From NCBI GenBank assembly GCA_015061145.1, contig SUXD01000019.1, positions 1 to 47,237 of the forward strand: a stretch of DNA of 47,237 bases. Reading direction: 5' to 3'. Both the position numbers and the translations under genes were made by a program. A model generated the notes under the pieces. The model made no database searches. It had not been told where the DNA came from and was given only the letters and a program-made list of their open reading frames with translations. Below, in pieces: positions 23,845 to 33,044 of this stretch. Source of the DNA: Bacteroidales bacterium (lineage in GTDB: Bacteria > Bacteroidota > Bacteroidia > Bacteroidales > Paludibacteraceae). Position 1 is the first letter of the stretch. Every line of letters starts with the position of its first letter.

Positions 23845-24042
23845 TCAGATAAGTTTTACAAAGATGTCTGCACCGTCTTCGCGGAAAGAAACTTTAGCTT
23901 CGCGTGCCAACCATCCCATGGCTGCATACAAATCTTTGTCTGTCAATTTAGTAGCTTTTTTCAAAGCCTTCACTGACATTTCACCTTCACACAACGCATT
24001 CCATACTTTTCCTGCGTCTTCTCCAAATTTAGCGTTCAACAT
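23845..24042 (-). CDS. Winged helix-turn-helix protein, DUF2582 type
   Basis: A 65-residue single-domain protein: MLNAKFGEDAGKVWNALCEG, then MSVKALKKATKLTDKDLYAAMGWLAREAKVSF. The helix-turn-helix followed by a beta wing (REDGADIFVKL) fits the small DUF2582 family common in Bacteroidota. DNA binding is likely, targets unknown. It lies 45 nt downstream of pgk on the same strand and has its own terminator, so it may be cotranscribed with pgk. Confidence 0.82.
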   Translation of the reverse strand: MLNAKFGEDAGKVWNALCEGEMSVKALKKATKLTDKDLYAAMGWLAREAKVSFREDGADIFVKLI

Positions 24043-24087
24043 AATTAATAATACTTTTAATGTTTATAATATGTATCGTATTTAAGG

Positions 24088-25362
24088 TTATTCTCCTTTG
24101 ATAGCAGCTACACCCGGAAGCACTTTACCTTCGATAGCCTCGAGCAAAGCACCGCCGCCAGTTGAGATATAAGAAACTTTGTCTGCCAATCCGAACTTGT
24201 TCACGCAAGCTACAGAGTCGCCACCGCCGATGAGCGAGAATGCGCCTTCTGCAGTTGCTTTTGCAATAGCGTCGCCAATAGCGCGCGAACCTGCAGTGAA
24301 CTCATCGCATTCGAAGCAGCCTGCAGGACCGTTCCAAAGAATAGTTTTTGCGCCTTCAATAGCCTTTGCGAATTTCTCGCGGCTCAAAGGACCTGCATCC
24401 AGACCTTCAAATTCGGCAGGAATGTTGTTCGAATTGAAAACTTCGATTTTAGCGCCCGGTTTCACTGAGAATGAAGCGAAATCATAATCGGTGCAGCATA
24501 CTGAATCTGTACCAAGCACGAGTTCCACGCCGTTCTTTTTAGCCAATTCCTCTACGCCAAGAGCAACATCAAGTTTATCCAACTCTACGATTGAATTGCC
24601 AATTTCGCCGCCGTGAGCTTTAGCAAATGTATAAGTCATACCGCCGCAAAGCACCAAACGGTCAACTTTGCCAAGCAGGTTTTCGATAATACCGATTTTT
24701 GAAGACACCTTAGAGCCTCCCATGATAGCAACAAACGGACGTTTGATGTTTGAAAGCACATTATCTACAGCCTGCACTTCTTTTTCCATCAAATAACCCA
24801 ACATCTTGTTGTCAGTGTCAAAATAATCAGCAATAACAGCAGTAGAAGCATGTTTGCGGTGAGCGGTGCCGAAAGCGTCGTTCACATAGCAATCAGCGTA
24901 TGAAGCCAAAGTTTTGGCAAAATCTTTCTGTTTTGCTTTCATTTCTTTTTTTGCAGCCTCGTAAGCAGGATCTTCTTTTTCGATGCCTACAGGTTTGCCT
25001 TCTTCTTCAGCATAGAAGCGAAGGTTTTCGAGCAACAGCGCTTCGCCCGGTTTTAATGCTTTGGCAGCATCTGCAGCTTTTGCGCAGTCGGGAGCGAAAG
25101 CCACTTTCACGCCGAGTTTATTAGAAACCTCGTCAACAATTTGGCTCAACGAGTATTTTGCATTCACTTTGCCTTTGGGTTTACCCATGTGCGACATGAT
25201 AATCAGACTTCCGCCATCAGCAAGAATTTTCTTCAGCGTAGGAAGTGCGCCACGGATACGAGTATCGTCGGTGATTTTACCATTTTCATCCAAGGGAACA
25301 TTAAAGTCCACACGAACAATCGCCTTTTTGCCAGCGAAATTGAATTTGTCAATTGTTTGCAT
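24088..25362 (-). CDS. pgk: Phosphoglycerate kinase
   Basis: Glycolytic enzyme that transfers phosphate from 1,3-bisphosphoglycerate to ADP. The 424-residue protein starts [25 protein letters not shown], containing the PGK signature RVDFNVPLD. The substrate-binding segments [12 protein letters not shown] and MSHMGKPKG follow. Nucleotide-domain motifs include [15 protein letters not shown] and the C-terminal [16 protein letters not shown] and [14 protein letters not shown]. The longer frame to 25407 is rejected because it would run into the promoter, where the perfect -7 box lies 35 nt before ATG 25362. Confidence 0.97.
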   Translation of the reverse strand: MQTIDKFNFAGKKAIVRVDFNVPLDENGKITDDTRIRGALPTLKKILADGGSLIIMSHMGKPKGKVNAKYSLSQIVDEVSNKLGVKVAFAPDCAKAADAAKALKPGEALLLENLRFYAEEEGKPVGIEKEDPAYEAAKKEMKAKQKDFAKTLASYADCYVNDAFGTAHRKHASTAVIADYFDTDNKMLGYLMEKEVQAVDNVLSNIKRPFVAIMGGSKVSSKIGIIENLLGKVDRLVLCGGMTYTFAKAHGGEIGNSIVELDKLDVALGVEELAKKNGVELVLGTDSVCCTDYDFASFSVKPGAKIEVFNSNNIPAEFEGLDAGPLSREKFAKAIEGAKTILWNGPAGCFECDEFTAGSRAIGDAIAKATAEGAFSLIGGGDSVACVNKFGLADKVSYISTGGGALLEAIEGKVLPGVAAIKGE

Positions 25363-25396
25363 AATATTTATTGTATTAAAGATTCTAAAAATCGCA

Positions 25397-25428
25397 CAAA
25401 AATACAAACAATTGCAAAAACAAACAAA
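25397..25428 (-). promoter_or_regulatory. Bacteroides-type promoter for pgk
   Basis: On the minus strand, TTTG (25425-25428) and TATTTTTG (25397-25404) are separated by 20 nt. Confidence 0.7.
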
Positions 25429-25770
25429 TTAGAAGCAAGATAATTATGAATTAAATTCAAGAAGCGAGAAGGCAGAAACGAGAAGCAAGACAACATCGAC
25501 TCTGACGCTGACAAAATCAACAACCCAACAATACATCACACATAAATACATTAATACATTACATATAATAAAACTCCTCACTCTGCCAAAAAGTCAGTCA
25601 GTATGACAAAAAAGGATAGTTTTATCGTGAATCACTGACATTTTCACTGAACGAGCAGCCGCACTTTTCTCTTTCTACCGCTTGGCACAAAAATTGAAAG
25701 TAATCATTTCGAATGCGTGAAAGCATCCAAAACAAACAAATTTGAACAAACAATTAAAAAAGTAAATATC
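25429..25770. other. Intergenic region between pgk and dnaK
   Basis: About 340 nt without a convincing gene. The pgk side has purine-rich direct repeats (GAAGCAAGA / GAAGCGAGA / GAAACGAGA). The dnaK side holds a CTGCCA...GTCAGTCAG...TGACA block at 25583-25608, a TGACATTTTCACTGA block near 25637, and a sigma-54-like element at 25683. No CIRCE element (TTAGCACTC-N9-GAGTGCTAA) is seen. Confidence 0.6.
25683..25697 (+). promoter_or_regulatory. Sigma-54-like promoter for dnaK
   Basis: TGGCAC-N5-TTGA (25683-25697) matches the -24/-12 pattern TGGCAC-N5-TTGC except for the last base. It lies about 75 nt before the dnaK start codon, and no good TTTG/TAnnTTTG pair is nearby. Confidence 0.5.
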
Positions 25771-27699
25771 ATGGGAAAAGTAATTGGAATTGACTTAGGT
25801 ACTACCAACTCATGTGTGGCAGTAATGGAAGGTAACGAACCAGTCGTTATCGCAAACAGCGAAGGAAAACGCACAACCCCGTCTGTTATCGGTTTCGTTG
25901 ACGGCGGCGAACGTAAAGTGGGCGACCCTGCTAAACGTCAGGCTATCACCAATCCGCACAAAACGGTGTTCTCTATCAAACGTTTCATGGGCGAAACCTA
26001 CGACCGTTTGGACAAAGAGATTGCCCGCGTGCCTTATAAAGTGGTGAAAGGCGACAACAACACTCCGCGTGTAGACATCGACGGACGTTTGTACACACCA
26101 CAGGAAATCTCGGCCATCATCCTTCAAAAAATGAAGAAAACCGCCGAAGACTACCTTGGCACCGAAGTGACCGAAGCTGTCATCACCGTTCCGGCATACT
26201 TCAGCGACTCACAACGTCAGGCTACGAAAGAAGCCGGCGAAATCGCAGGCTTAAAAGTGCGCCGTATCGTGAACGAACCTACAGCAGCCGCTTTGGCATA
26301 CGGTTTGGACAAAAAGAACAAAGACATGCGAATCGTCGTATTCGACTGCGGTGGCGGTACACACGATGTATCTGTACTGGAACTTGGCGACGGCGTGTTC
26401 GAAGTGAAAGCAACTGACGGTGACACACACCTTGGCGGTGACGACTTCGACCAGAGAATCATCGAATGGCTGGTACAGGAATTCAAAGACGAAAACGGCG
26501 GCGTGGACTTGAGCAAAGACCCGATGGCATTGCAACGACTGAAAGAGGCTGCAGAGAAAGCTAAAATCGAACTTTCGAACACTACCTCAACCGAAATCAA
26601 CTTGCCGTACATCATGCCTGTTGACGGCATGCCACGCCACTTGGTTCGCACACTGACACGTGCCAAATTCGAACAATTGGTTGACGACTTGATACAACGT
26701 ACCATCGCTCCTTGCCGTTCGGCATTGCAGAATGCAGGATTCAGCACTTCAGATATAGACGAAGTGATTCTGGTAGGTGGTTCAACCCGTATCCCGGCTA
26801 TCCAGGCCGCTGTAGAGAAATTCTTCGGCAAAGCACCTTCAAAAGGCGTAAACCCCGACGAAGTGGTGGCCGTAGGAGCTGCTATACAAGGCGGTGTGCT
26901 GACCGGCGAAGTGAAAGACGTGCTGTTGCTTGATGTCACTCCCCTTTCGTTGGGTATCGAAACAATGGGCGGCGTAATGACGAAACTGATTGACGCCAAC
27001 ACCACCATCCCGACAAAAAAATCGGAAGTGTTCTCTACCGCAAGCGACAACCAGCCAAGCGTACAAATCAACGTATTGCAAGGCGAACGTCCTATGGCGC
27101 GCGACAATAAACAAATCGGTATGTTCAACCTCGACGGAATACCTGCTGCACCGCGTGGCGTTCCTCAAATCGAAGTAACTTTCGACATCGACGCAAACGG
27201 TATATTGAATGTATCGGCTAAAGACAAAGCGACTGGCAAAGAGCAGAAAATCCGTATCGAAGCATCTTCTGGTCTGAGCGAAGACGAAATCAAACGCATG
27301 AAAGCCGAAGCTGAAGCCAACGCAGAAGCCGACAAGAAGGAAAAAGAGCGTATCGACAAACTCAACCAAGCCGACGGCATGATTTTCCAAACCGAGAAAC
27401 AACTGAAAGAACTCGGCGACAAAATCCCTGCCGACAAGAAAGCGCCTATCGAAGCAGCACTTGCTAAACTGAAAGACGCTCACAAGGCTCAAAACATCGA
27501 CGGCATCGATGCTGCCATGAAAGAGTTGAACGACGCGTTCCATGCAGCAAGTCAGGATATGTACAACGCAGCCAACGCACAAGGTGCACAAGGCGGCGCG
27601 CAAGGCAACCCGTTTGACGGAGCACAACAAGGCGGCCAGTCCAACGGCAACAGCCAAGGCGACAATGTACAAGACGCCGACTTCGAGGAGGTCAAATAA
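25771..27699 (+). CDS. dnaK: Chaperone protein DnaK (Hsp70)
   Basis: ATP-dependent chaperone for nascent and stress-damaged proteins. The 642-residue sequence starts [20 protein letters not shown] and carries the phosphate-2 motif ([16 protein letters not shown]) and adenosine motif ([14 protein letters not shown]). The interdomain linker is [18 protein letters not shown] glycine/glutamine-rich tail ([20 protein letters not shown]) ends in the conserved [10 protein letters not shown]. One oddity: the usual DLGGGTFD reads [11 protein letters not shown] 25771 is used because the frame to 25717 lacks conserved residues. The gene stands alone, without dnaJ or grpE, and ends at a strong hairpin. 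A sigma-54-like element upstream suggests stress control. Confidence 0.98.
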   Translation: MGKVIGIDLGTTNSCVAVMEGNEPVVIANSEGKRTTPSVIGFVDGGERKVGDPAKRQAITNPHKTVFSIKRFMGETYDRLDKEIARVPYKVVKGDNNTPRVDIDGRLYTPQEISAIILQKMKKTAEDYLGTEVTEAVITVPAYFSDSQRQATKEAGEIAGLKVRRIVNEPTAAALAYGLDKKNKDMRIVVFDCGGGTHDVSVLELGDGVFEVKATDGDTHLGGDDFDQRIIEWLVQEFKDENGGVDLSKDPMALQRLKEAAEKAKIELSNTTSTEINLPYIMPVDGMPRHLVRTLTRAKFEQLVDDLIQRTIAPCRSALQNAGFSTSDIDEVILVGGSTRIPAIQAAVEKFFGKAPSKGVNPDEVVAVGAAIQGGVLTGEVKDVLLLDVTPLSLGIETMGGVMTKLIDANTTIPTKKSEVFSTASDNQPSVQINVLQGERPMARDNKQIGMFNLDGIPAAPRGVPQIEVTFDIDANGILNVSAKDKATGKEQKIRIEASSGLSEDEIKRMKAEAEANAEADKKEKERIDKLNQADGMIFQTEKQLKELGDKIPADKKAPIEAALAKLKDAHKAQNIDGIDAAMKELNDAFHAASQDMYNAANAQGAQGGAQGNPFDGAQQGGQSNGNSQGDNVQDADFEEVK

Positions 27700-27715
27700 C
27701 AACAAAAAAAACGCA

Positions 27716-27753
27716 AATAAAAGCCGTAACCCGATTGGGTTACGGCTTTTATT
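27716..27753. terminator. Bidirectional terminator between dnaK and the DUF2130 gene
   Basis: Perfect stem AATAAAAGCCGTAACCC / GGGTTACGGCTTTTATT around the loop GATT, with U-rich ends in both directions. Confidence 0.88.
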
Positions 27754-27789
27754 GTATGTTTGCATGACAGCAAAAATAAGCAGCACTTC

Positions 27790-29121
27790 TTACTGCTCTT
27801 CTGACAATGTTGATTTTTTAGCTTCTTCAAATTTCGCCTTCATAGTCGGATTGTTGCGAGTCAGTTTCTTGATGGACAAAGCTTCAGCCCTTTCGTTAGC
27901 AAGTCGCAAGTTATTCTCGCTGCCAATGAGCGCATCCTTTATCTTCTGGAGATGCTGAATAGATTTGTCAATTTCATCGATGGCAGTCTTAAACTTATCG
28001 CTTGCAATGCGGTAGTTTCTGCCAAACTTATCTTGAAAATCAAGAAGTTGGTTCTCAAAGTTGGCTACATCGATTGACTGACTCTGAGCAATAGCCAATT
28101 GCCGCTTGTACTCCAGGCTCTTCTTCGAAGTCTGTACCAGCAGCGATATTATCGGCAGAAAAAACTGCGGACGGATGACATACATCTTGTCATATTTGTA
28201 CGACACATCCACAATGCCGCCGTTGTACAACTCACTGTCGGGCTCGAGGAGCGACACCAGCACGGCAAACTCACAGTTTTTCTCGCGGCGGTCGGCATCC
28301 AGTTTCTTAAAGAAATCTTCATTCTTGTGCTTGGTTGCCGTCTCGTCCGCTTCGTTCTTCATCTCAAACATAATAGACACATACTCTGTCCCGTCGTCGG
28401 CATAATCCTTAAAAATAAAATCGCCCTTGCTGCCGCCGGAGGCATCGTTATCTTTCTCAAAATAAGCGTTTGGCATCACCGAACGCATCGTTTGATTAAA
28501 CAAGGTTGAACAATGGACCTCGAGCGTTTCGCCTATCATTTTTGTCGACATGCGGGCTTTCATGTCCTTATAATAGTCTATTTGTTCCTGCGCCGTTTTC
28601 AGTTTCAACTCATATTGCTCTTTAATGGCATTCGTTGCAATAATCGTCTGCTGTTTTTCCGCCTGCGCAGCCATCTTCAATCGGACAATCTCGTCATTCA
28701 TTTTCTGAAGATTATCCTGATTTTTGCGTTGTTCTTCCATCACCGCCATCCGCAGTTTGCCGTCACTCTCCTTCGCCTCCGACTGTAATGCGGCAATCTC
28801 CTTGTCTTTCCCCGCCAGCGCCAAAGCCAGTTCCGAAGCTTTCTTCTCCTCAGCCATGCGCAATTCTCCACGCAGCTTTTCTATTTCCGCGTTTTTTTCG
28901 ACCAGCGTCTGGTCTTTCTTCCCCAGCTCACTCTGATGCCGCTGCTCTGCCCTGACGGCCGCCAACTGCTCTTCGCTCTTGTAATGCGCACGCACCTCTT
29001 CCATCCGACGGGCCACTTCTGCATCAAACTCGGCATTTTTCACTTGACTCACAATGGAGGCATAATCGGTTTCATCCACCTGAAACACACTTCCGCAATT
29101 GGGACATTTCAATTCCTTCAT
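27790..29121 (-). CDS. DUF2130 domain protein with zinc ribbon and coiled coil
   Basis: A 443-residue protein. The N-terminus has a zinc-ribbon-like [17 protein letters not shown]. Residues about 25-200 are a long, highly charged coiled coil (Glu/Lys/Ala/Gln rich). The DUF2130 part follows with [46 protein letters not shown], which resembles a PD-(D/E)XK core (D ... ExK), and [25 protein letters not shown]. This suggests a nuclease fold on a coiled-coil stalk; biochemical function is not known to me. ATG 29121 is chosen because the CPNCG motif sits at the N-terminus in relatives. It is monocistronic and convergent with dnaK. Confidence 0.85.
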   Translation of the reverse strand: MKELKCPNCGSVFQVDETDYASIVSQVKNAEFDAEVARRMEEVRAHYKSEEQLAAVRAEQRHQSELGKKDQTLVEKNAEIEKLRGELRMAEEKKASELALALAGKDKEIAALQSEAKESDGKLRMAVMEEQRKNQDNLQKMNDEIVRLKMAAQAEKQQTIIATNAIKEQYELKLKTAQEQIDYYKDMKARMSTKMIGETLEVHCSTLFNQTMRSVMPNAYFEKDNDASGGSKGDFIFKDYADDGTEYVSIMFEMKNEADETATKHKNEDFFKKLDADRREKNCEFAVLVSLLEPDSELYNGGIVDVSYKYDKMYVIRPQFFLPIISLLVQTSKKSLEYKRQLAIAQSQSIDVANFENQLLDFQDKFGRNYRIASDKFKTAIDEIDKSIQHLQKIKDALIGSENNLRLANERAEALSIKKLTRNNPTMKAKFEEAKKSTLSEEQ

Positions 29122-29159
29122 ATATCTATATTTTATTGTTATCAATCAATCTGCATCCA

Positions 29160-29167
29160 CAAAGATA
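29160..29167 (-). promoter_or_regulatory. -7 box for the DUF2130 gene
   Basis: TATCTTTG on the minus strand, 38 nt before the start codon. No clear -33 element at the usual distance. The rest of 29146-29372 is AT-rich and holds no gene; a TATTTTTA near 29349 could serve hsdM. Confidence 0.4.
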
Positions 29168-29372
29168 TAATCTTAATACGCAATCTTTTTGCGCAGATGA
29201 TATTTTTTTTGAACAAATTTCAAAACAGTACAAGCTATTTTTACAAAGAAAAAAGCTCTTACTTTGCTTCAACTTTCCACTCTACATTTTGTTTTCTGCA
29301 ACAATCAACAAAAAAAATAATGTCAACAATATATGTTTTAATAAAATTTAGTATTTTTAAAAAAAATTACAA

Positions 29373-31937
29373 ATGCCGAAAAAAACAAAAATATCCCTTT
29401 CGCGCCTAGAGTCGTTTCTCAAGGCACAATGCGACCGCCTGCGTACCAGTATGGATGCGGCGGAATACAAGAACTATATCATCGCGCTGCTGTTCCTGAA
29501 ACGCATCAACGACCAGTTTGAGATTGATCGTTTGGCGTTGAAAGACGAGCTGAAAAAGCAATATCCCAATGCCGCTGAAGCCGACATCGAAGCGGAATTG
29601 GACATCCCTGAAAAATATATCTGCTACGTGCCCGACAAGGCCCGTTGGAAATTCGTGCTCCATCCTGTTGACGACAAGGGCGAATCCGTTAGTTATGCCG
29701 ATGCCATCACCACGGCACTGGCCGAAGTGGAGAAATCAAACTCGGCACTGCTGTCGGGGGTGTTGAGCAAGACCAAATTCAACGAACTCAATACCAAAGG
29801 TGAGCGTGTGTTGGATGAGGAAACGCTCAGCGCACTGCTCAAGGATTTCAACGATTTTCCGAAACTGCAGGACGAGAATTTCGAGTTCCCCGACCTGCTT
29901 GGCGCGGCATACGAATATCTGATAAAGTTCTTTGCAGAAAGCGCGGGAAAGAAGGCGGGCGAATTCTACACGCCGTCGGAGGTGGTCTATCTGATGGGGC
30001 AAATCTTGCAGCCAAAAGAAACTGATGAAATCTGCGACCCAACCGTGGGCTCTGGCGGTTTGCTGATTACGATGCATAACTACGTGGAAAACCGCTACGG
30101 AAGTGCCGAACGGCTCACCCTTCACGGACAGGAAAAGTTCGACAGCCCTTATCAGATGTGCAAGATGAATATGATTTTCCACAACATCCGCAATGCGCGT
30201 ATTGAACAGGGTGACACGCTGCTGAACCCGAAATTAGTGACGGGCGGCACACTCAACCAATACGACATTGTGGTGGCCAATCCGCCCTTCTCGCAGAACT
30301 ACACCACCGCCAATATGCAGTTCAAGGAGCGTTTTCAGAACTGGATGAGCAAGAAGAAACAAGCCGACTTTATGTTTGTGCAGCATATGATTTCGGTTTT
30401 GAAAAACAACGGTCGTATGGCTGTGGTGATGCCGCACGGCGTGCTTTTCCGCGGCGGCGAGGAGCAAAAGATGCGCCAACGCCTGATTATGGGCAGCGAA
30501 GGCCACCCTTCTTGCATACTGGAATGTGTCATTGGACTGCCGCAAGGGCTGTTCTACGGCACTGGCATTCCTGCTTCGCTGCTGATTATCAATAAGGCAG
30601 ATGCCACCAATCGCGAAGGCGTGTTCTTTATCAATGCCGACCGAGAGTACAAGGAAGGCAAAAACCAAAACTCGCTGCGTCCCGAGGACATTGAGAAAAT
30701 CAGCTACGTCTATCACAACAAGATTGAGATAACGGGCTACAGCCGTCTGGTGACCAAAGAAACACTGAAAGCCGAGGATTACAACTGCAATATCCGACGT
30801 TATGTGGACAATTCGGAGCCGCCTACACCGCAGGACGTGAAAGCGCACCTGCAAGGCGGAATTCCCGAAGCGGAAATACTGGCACTGAAAGCCGACTTCG
30901 ACTGCTACAACGGTTTGCAGAACAAACTCTTTACGGCAGCAACCAACGGTTATGCCCATTTTGCGGATGCCGTGAAGGAAAAAGCCGACATAAAAACCAC
31001 TATCGGCGAAAGCAAAGGCAAACAGCAGGTTGCCGACGACTACCATAAGGCAATCGAGACCTTCTGGACGGCTTCGGATGCCGATTTGGACAGTCTGCAC
31101 GGCGGCAGTCTGTTCGATTTCAACAACAATCTGACCGACCGCTTTGTCGCAACTCTGACAAGCCTGAACGTGTTGGACCAATATCAGGTTCGCGGCTCGT
31201 TCGCCCATTTCTCGGATACGTTGAAAAGCGACTTCCGCAGTGTTCAGTCAAGCGGCTGGACGGCGGAACTGATTCCCGACGATGAACTGATAGCCAATGA
31301 GTTCCCTGAAGTGCTGGCCGACCAGAAGCGCCTTGAAAACCGCCGCGACGAACTCAATGCCAAGTTTGCCGAGATTGCCGAAATGGACCCCGAAGAGTGG
31401 GAAGCCGAGCAGTACGAGGTGATGCCCAAAAGTGTGATTTCGGACATAAAAGCAGAAATCAAAGAGTTGAAAGCGCAGAAACGCGAACTTTCCAAACAGC
31501 AGAAAGCCTTGGAGAAACGCCGCAAGTTAGGCGGAGCTGTGACAGACGAGATTGCCCAATGCGCCGCCGACATTGTCGCACTCGACAAGCAGATTGCCGA
31601 CAAGGAAGCAGGCATTGCCCACCACGTGGCTTTGGAAAACGAACTGAAGGACTGCCGCAAGCAAATCCGTGAGATTGAACTCTCGAAAGAGGCGCTTACC
31701 GACAAAGCCCGCGAGCAGATTTCCGACGACGATGCCCGCCGACTGATTACGCAGCGCTGGCTTGCCACCCTGCACGACAACATTGCCGTCTATCTCGAAG
31801 CTCACGCCCGACACTTGCAGCAAAGCGTGGAACTGCTTCACGACAAGTATTCCGTCACGCTCGCCGATTTGCTATCAGAGCGTGACGAGGCTACGAAAGA
31901 GTTAGACGGGTATTTGAAAGAATTGGGGTATATTTAA
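29373..31937 (+). CDS. hsdM: Type I restriction-modification methyltransferase subunit HsdM, long form
   Basis: N6-adenine methyltransferase subunit. The N-terminal HsdM_N region (LESFLKAQCDRLRTSMDAAEYKNYIIALLFLKRI) is followed by the SAM motif CDPTVGSGGLLITM and the catalytic motif IVVANPPFSQNY (NPPF). It has 854 residues against about 500-550 in many HsdM proteins. The extra ~300 C-terminal residues are charged and largely coiled coil (KAEIKELKAQKRELSKQQKALEK), which may help join subunits. The GC-rich codon use resembles hsdR and differs from the AT-rich hsdS and DUF4268 genes. It starts the locus, with the DUF1016 gene 15 nt downstream. Confidence 0.95.
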   Translation: MPKKTKISLSRLESFLKAQCDRLRTSMDAAEYKNYIIALLFLKRINDQFEIDRLALKDELKKQYPNAAEADIEAELDIPEKYICYVPDKARWKFVLHPVDDKGESVSYADAITTALAEVEKSNSALLSGVLSKTKFNELNTKGERVLDEETLSALLKDFNDFPKLQDENFEFPDLLGAAYEYLIKFFAESAGKKAGEFYTPSEVVYLMGQILQPKETDEICDPTVGSGGLLITMHNYVENRYGSAERLTLHGQEKFDSPYQMCKMNMIFHNIRNARIEQGDTLLNPKLVTGGTLNQYDIVVANPPFSQNYTTANMQFKERFQNWMSKKKQADFMFVQHMISVLKNNGRMAVVMPHGVLFRGGEEQKMRQRLIMGSEGHPSCILECVIGLPQGLFYGTGIPASLLIINKADATNREGVFFINADREYKEGKNQNSLRPEDIEKISYVYHNKIEITGYSRLVTKETLKAEDYNCNIRRYVDNSEPPTPQDVKAHLQGGIPEAEILALKADFDCYNGLQNKLFTAATNGYAHFADAVKEKADIKTTIGESKGKQQVADDYHKAIETFWTASDADLDSLHGGSLFDFNNNLTDRFVATLTSLNVLDQYQVRGSFAHFSDTLKSDFRSVQSSGWTAELIPDDELIANEFPEVLADQKRLENRRDELNAKFAEIAEMDPEEWEAEQYEVMPKSVISDIKAEIKELKAQKRELSKQQKALEKRRKLGGAVTDEIAQCAADIVALDKQIADKEAGIAHHVALENELKDCRKQIREIELSKEALTDKAREQISDDDARRLITQRWLATLHDNIAVYLEAHARHLQQSVELLHDKYSVTLADLLSERDEATKELDGYLKELGYI

Positions 31938-31952
31938 TGGACAATTGCAGTT

Positions 31953-33044
31953 ATGGATATAAACTATAAAAATTGGATAACAAGCATTGCCGCCAGATTC
32001 AAACAGGCGCAGATTAAGGCTGCTACGCAGGTAAATGCAGAAATGCTTCGGTTTTATTGGGAACTGGGGAAGGATGTTCTACAACTGTCGGAGACTTCGG
32101 CCTATGGTGACAAAGTTTTGCAGAAAATCAGCAAGGATTTGCAGTCTGAACTGCCTGATGTGAAATCTTTTTCACCGACCAATCTGCTCTACATGAAGAA
32201 CTTTTATACTCTTTATTATCAATATATTATAAACGCTCCACAACTTGTGGAGCAATCAGAAAATGAGTCGGTGCAAATCACTCCACAAGTTGTGGAGCAA
32301 TCTCAAAAAATACAACTTGAAAAGTTATTCAGAATACCGTGGGGACATCATCGATATATAATTGACAAGTGCAAAGACAACCCACGGAAAGCGATTTACT
32401 ATGCAAGCAAGACATTGGAAAACAACTGGTCGAGAGCTGTTTTGCTCAATTTTATGGATACAGACTTGTTTGAACGGCAAGGGAGGGCTATATCGAACTT
32501 TAAGAATCAGTTGCCCGCACCAGACAGCGACTTGGCTCAAGAGATAACCAAAGACCCGTATAATTTTGATTTTCTTTCCATACACGAGCGTTATAACGAA
32601 AAAGAGCTAAAGGACGCGCTTATGGACAACATCACAAAATTTCTGCTCGAACTGGGCAACGGCTTTGCCTTTGTGGGGCGCGAAGTGCGGATTATGGTCG
32701 GCAACAAGGAGAAGTTTATTGATATGCTCTTTTATAACATCAAGCTGCATTGCTATGTGGTGCTCGAAGTTAAGGTGACACCGTTTGAATCGGAGTATGC
32801 GGGACAGCTCGGCACCTATGTGGTGGCAGTGAATCATCAGCTCAAAGGCGAAAAAGATGCCGCCACCATTGGCATTTTGGTGTGCAAAGGCTTGGACAAG
32901 GTTGAAGCACAATATGCATTGGAGTCTTCGAGCCAGCCCATAGGCATATCTGGCTATACGCTGTCGAAACTCATCCCCGAAAAATTCAAATCTTCGCTGC
33001 CAAGTATTGAGGAAATTGAAAATTCAATAAACAATGAACAATGA
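31953..33044 (+). CDS. DUF1016 (YhcG-type) PD-(D/E)XK nuclease family protein
   Basis: A 363-residue member of the DUF1016 family. The N-terminal domain (AATQVNAEMLRFYWELGKDV and FSPTNLLYMKNFYTLY) is followed by the C-terminal nuclease-like domain: FVGREVRIMVGNKEKFIDMLFYN supplies the Asp and HCYVVLEVKVTPFE the E-x-K. Between them lies a short repeated segment, PQLVEQS and PQVVEQS, encoded by two DNA palindromes. Such proteins often sit inside type I restriction loci in Bacteroidota, as here between hsdM and hsdS. It overlaps hsdS by 4 nt. Its role in restriction is not established. Confidence 0.9.
   Translation: MDINYKNWITSIAARFKQAQIKAATQVNAEMLRFYWELGKDVLQLSETSAYGDKVLQKISKDLQSELPDVKSFSPTNLLYMKNFYTLYYQYIINAPQLVEQSENESVQITPQVVEQSQKIQLEKLFRIPWGHHRYIIDKCKDNPRKAIYYASKTLENNWSRAVLLNFMDTDLFERQGRAISNFKNQLPAPDSDLAQEITKDPYNFDFLSIHERYNEKELKDALMDNITKFLLELGNGFAFVGREVRIMVGNKEKFIDMLFYNIKLHCYVVLEVKVTPFESEYAGQLGTYVVAVNHQLKGEKDAATIGILVCKGLDKVEAQYALESSSQPIGISGYTLSKLIPEKFKSSLPSIEEIENSINNEQ
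32235..32297 (+). repeat. Two palindromes inside the DUF1016 gene
   Basis: GCTCCACAACTTGTGGAGC at 32235-32253 and CTCCACAAGTTGTGGAG at 32281-32297, start to start 46 nt. Both are perfect or near-perfect palindromes and encode PQLVEQS and PQVVEQS. Confidence 0.75.

Noticed and set aside
26839-27786. Long minus-strand frames opposite dnaK
   Set aside because: They mirror a strongly conserved gene, and their composition (Cys, Phe, Val rich) is what the complement of DnaK codons gives.
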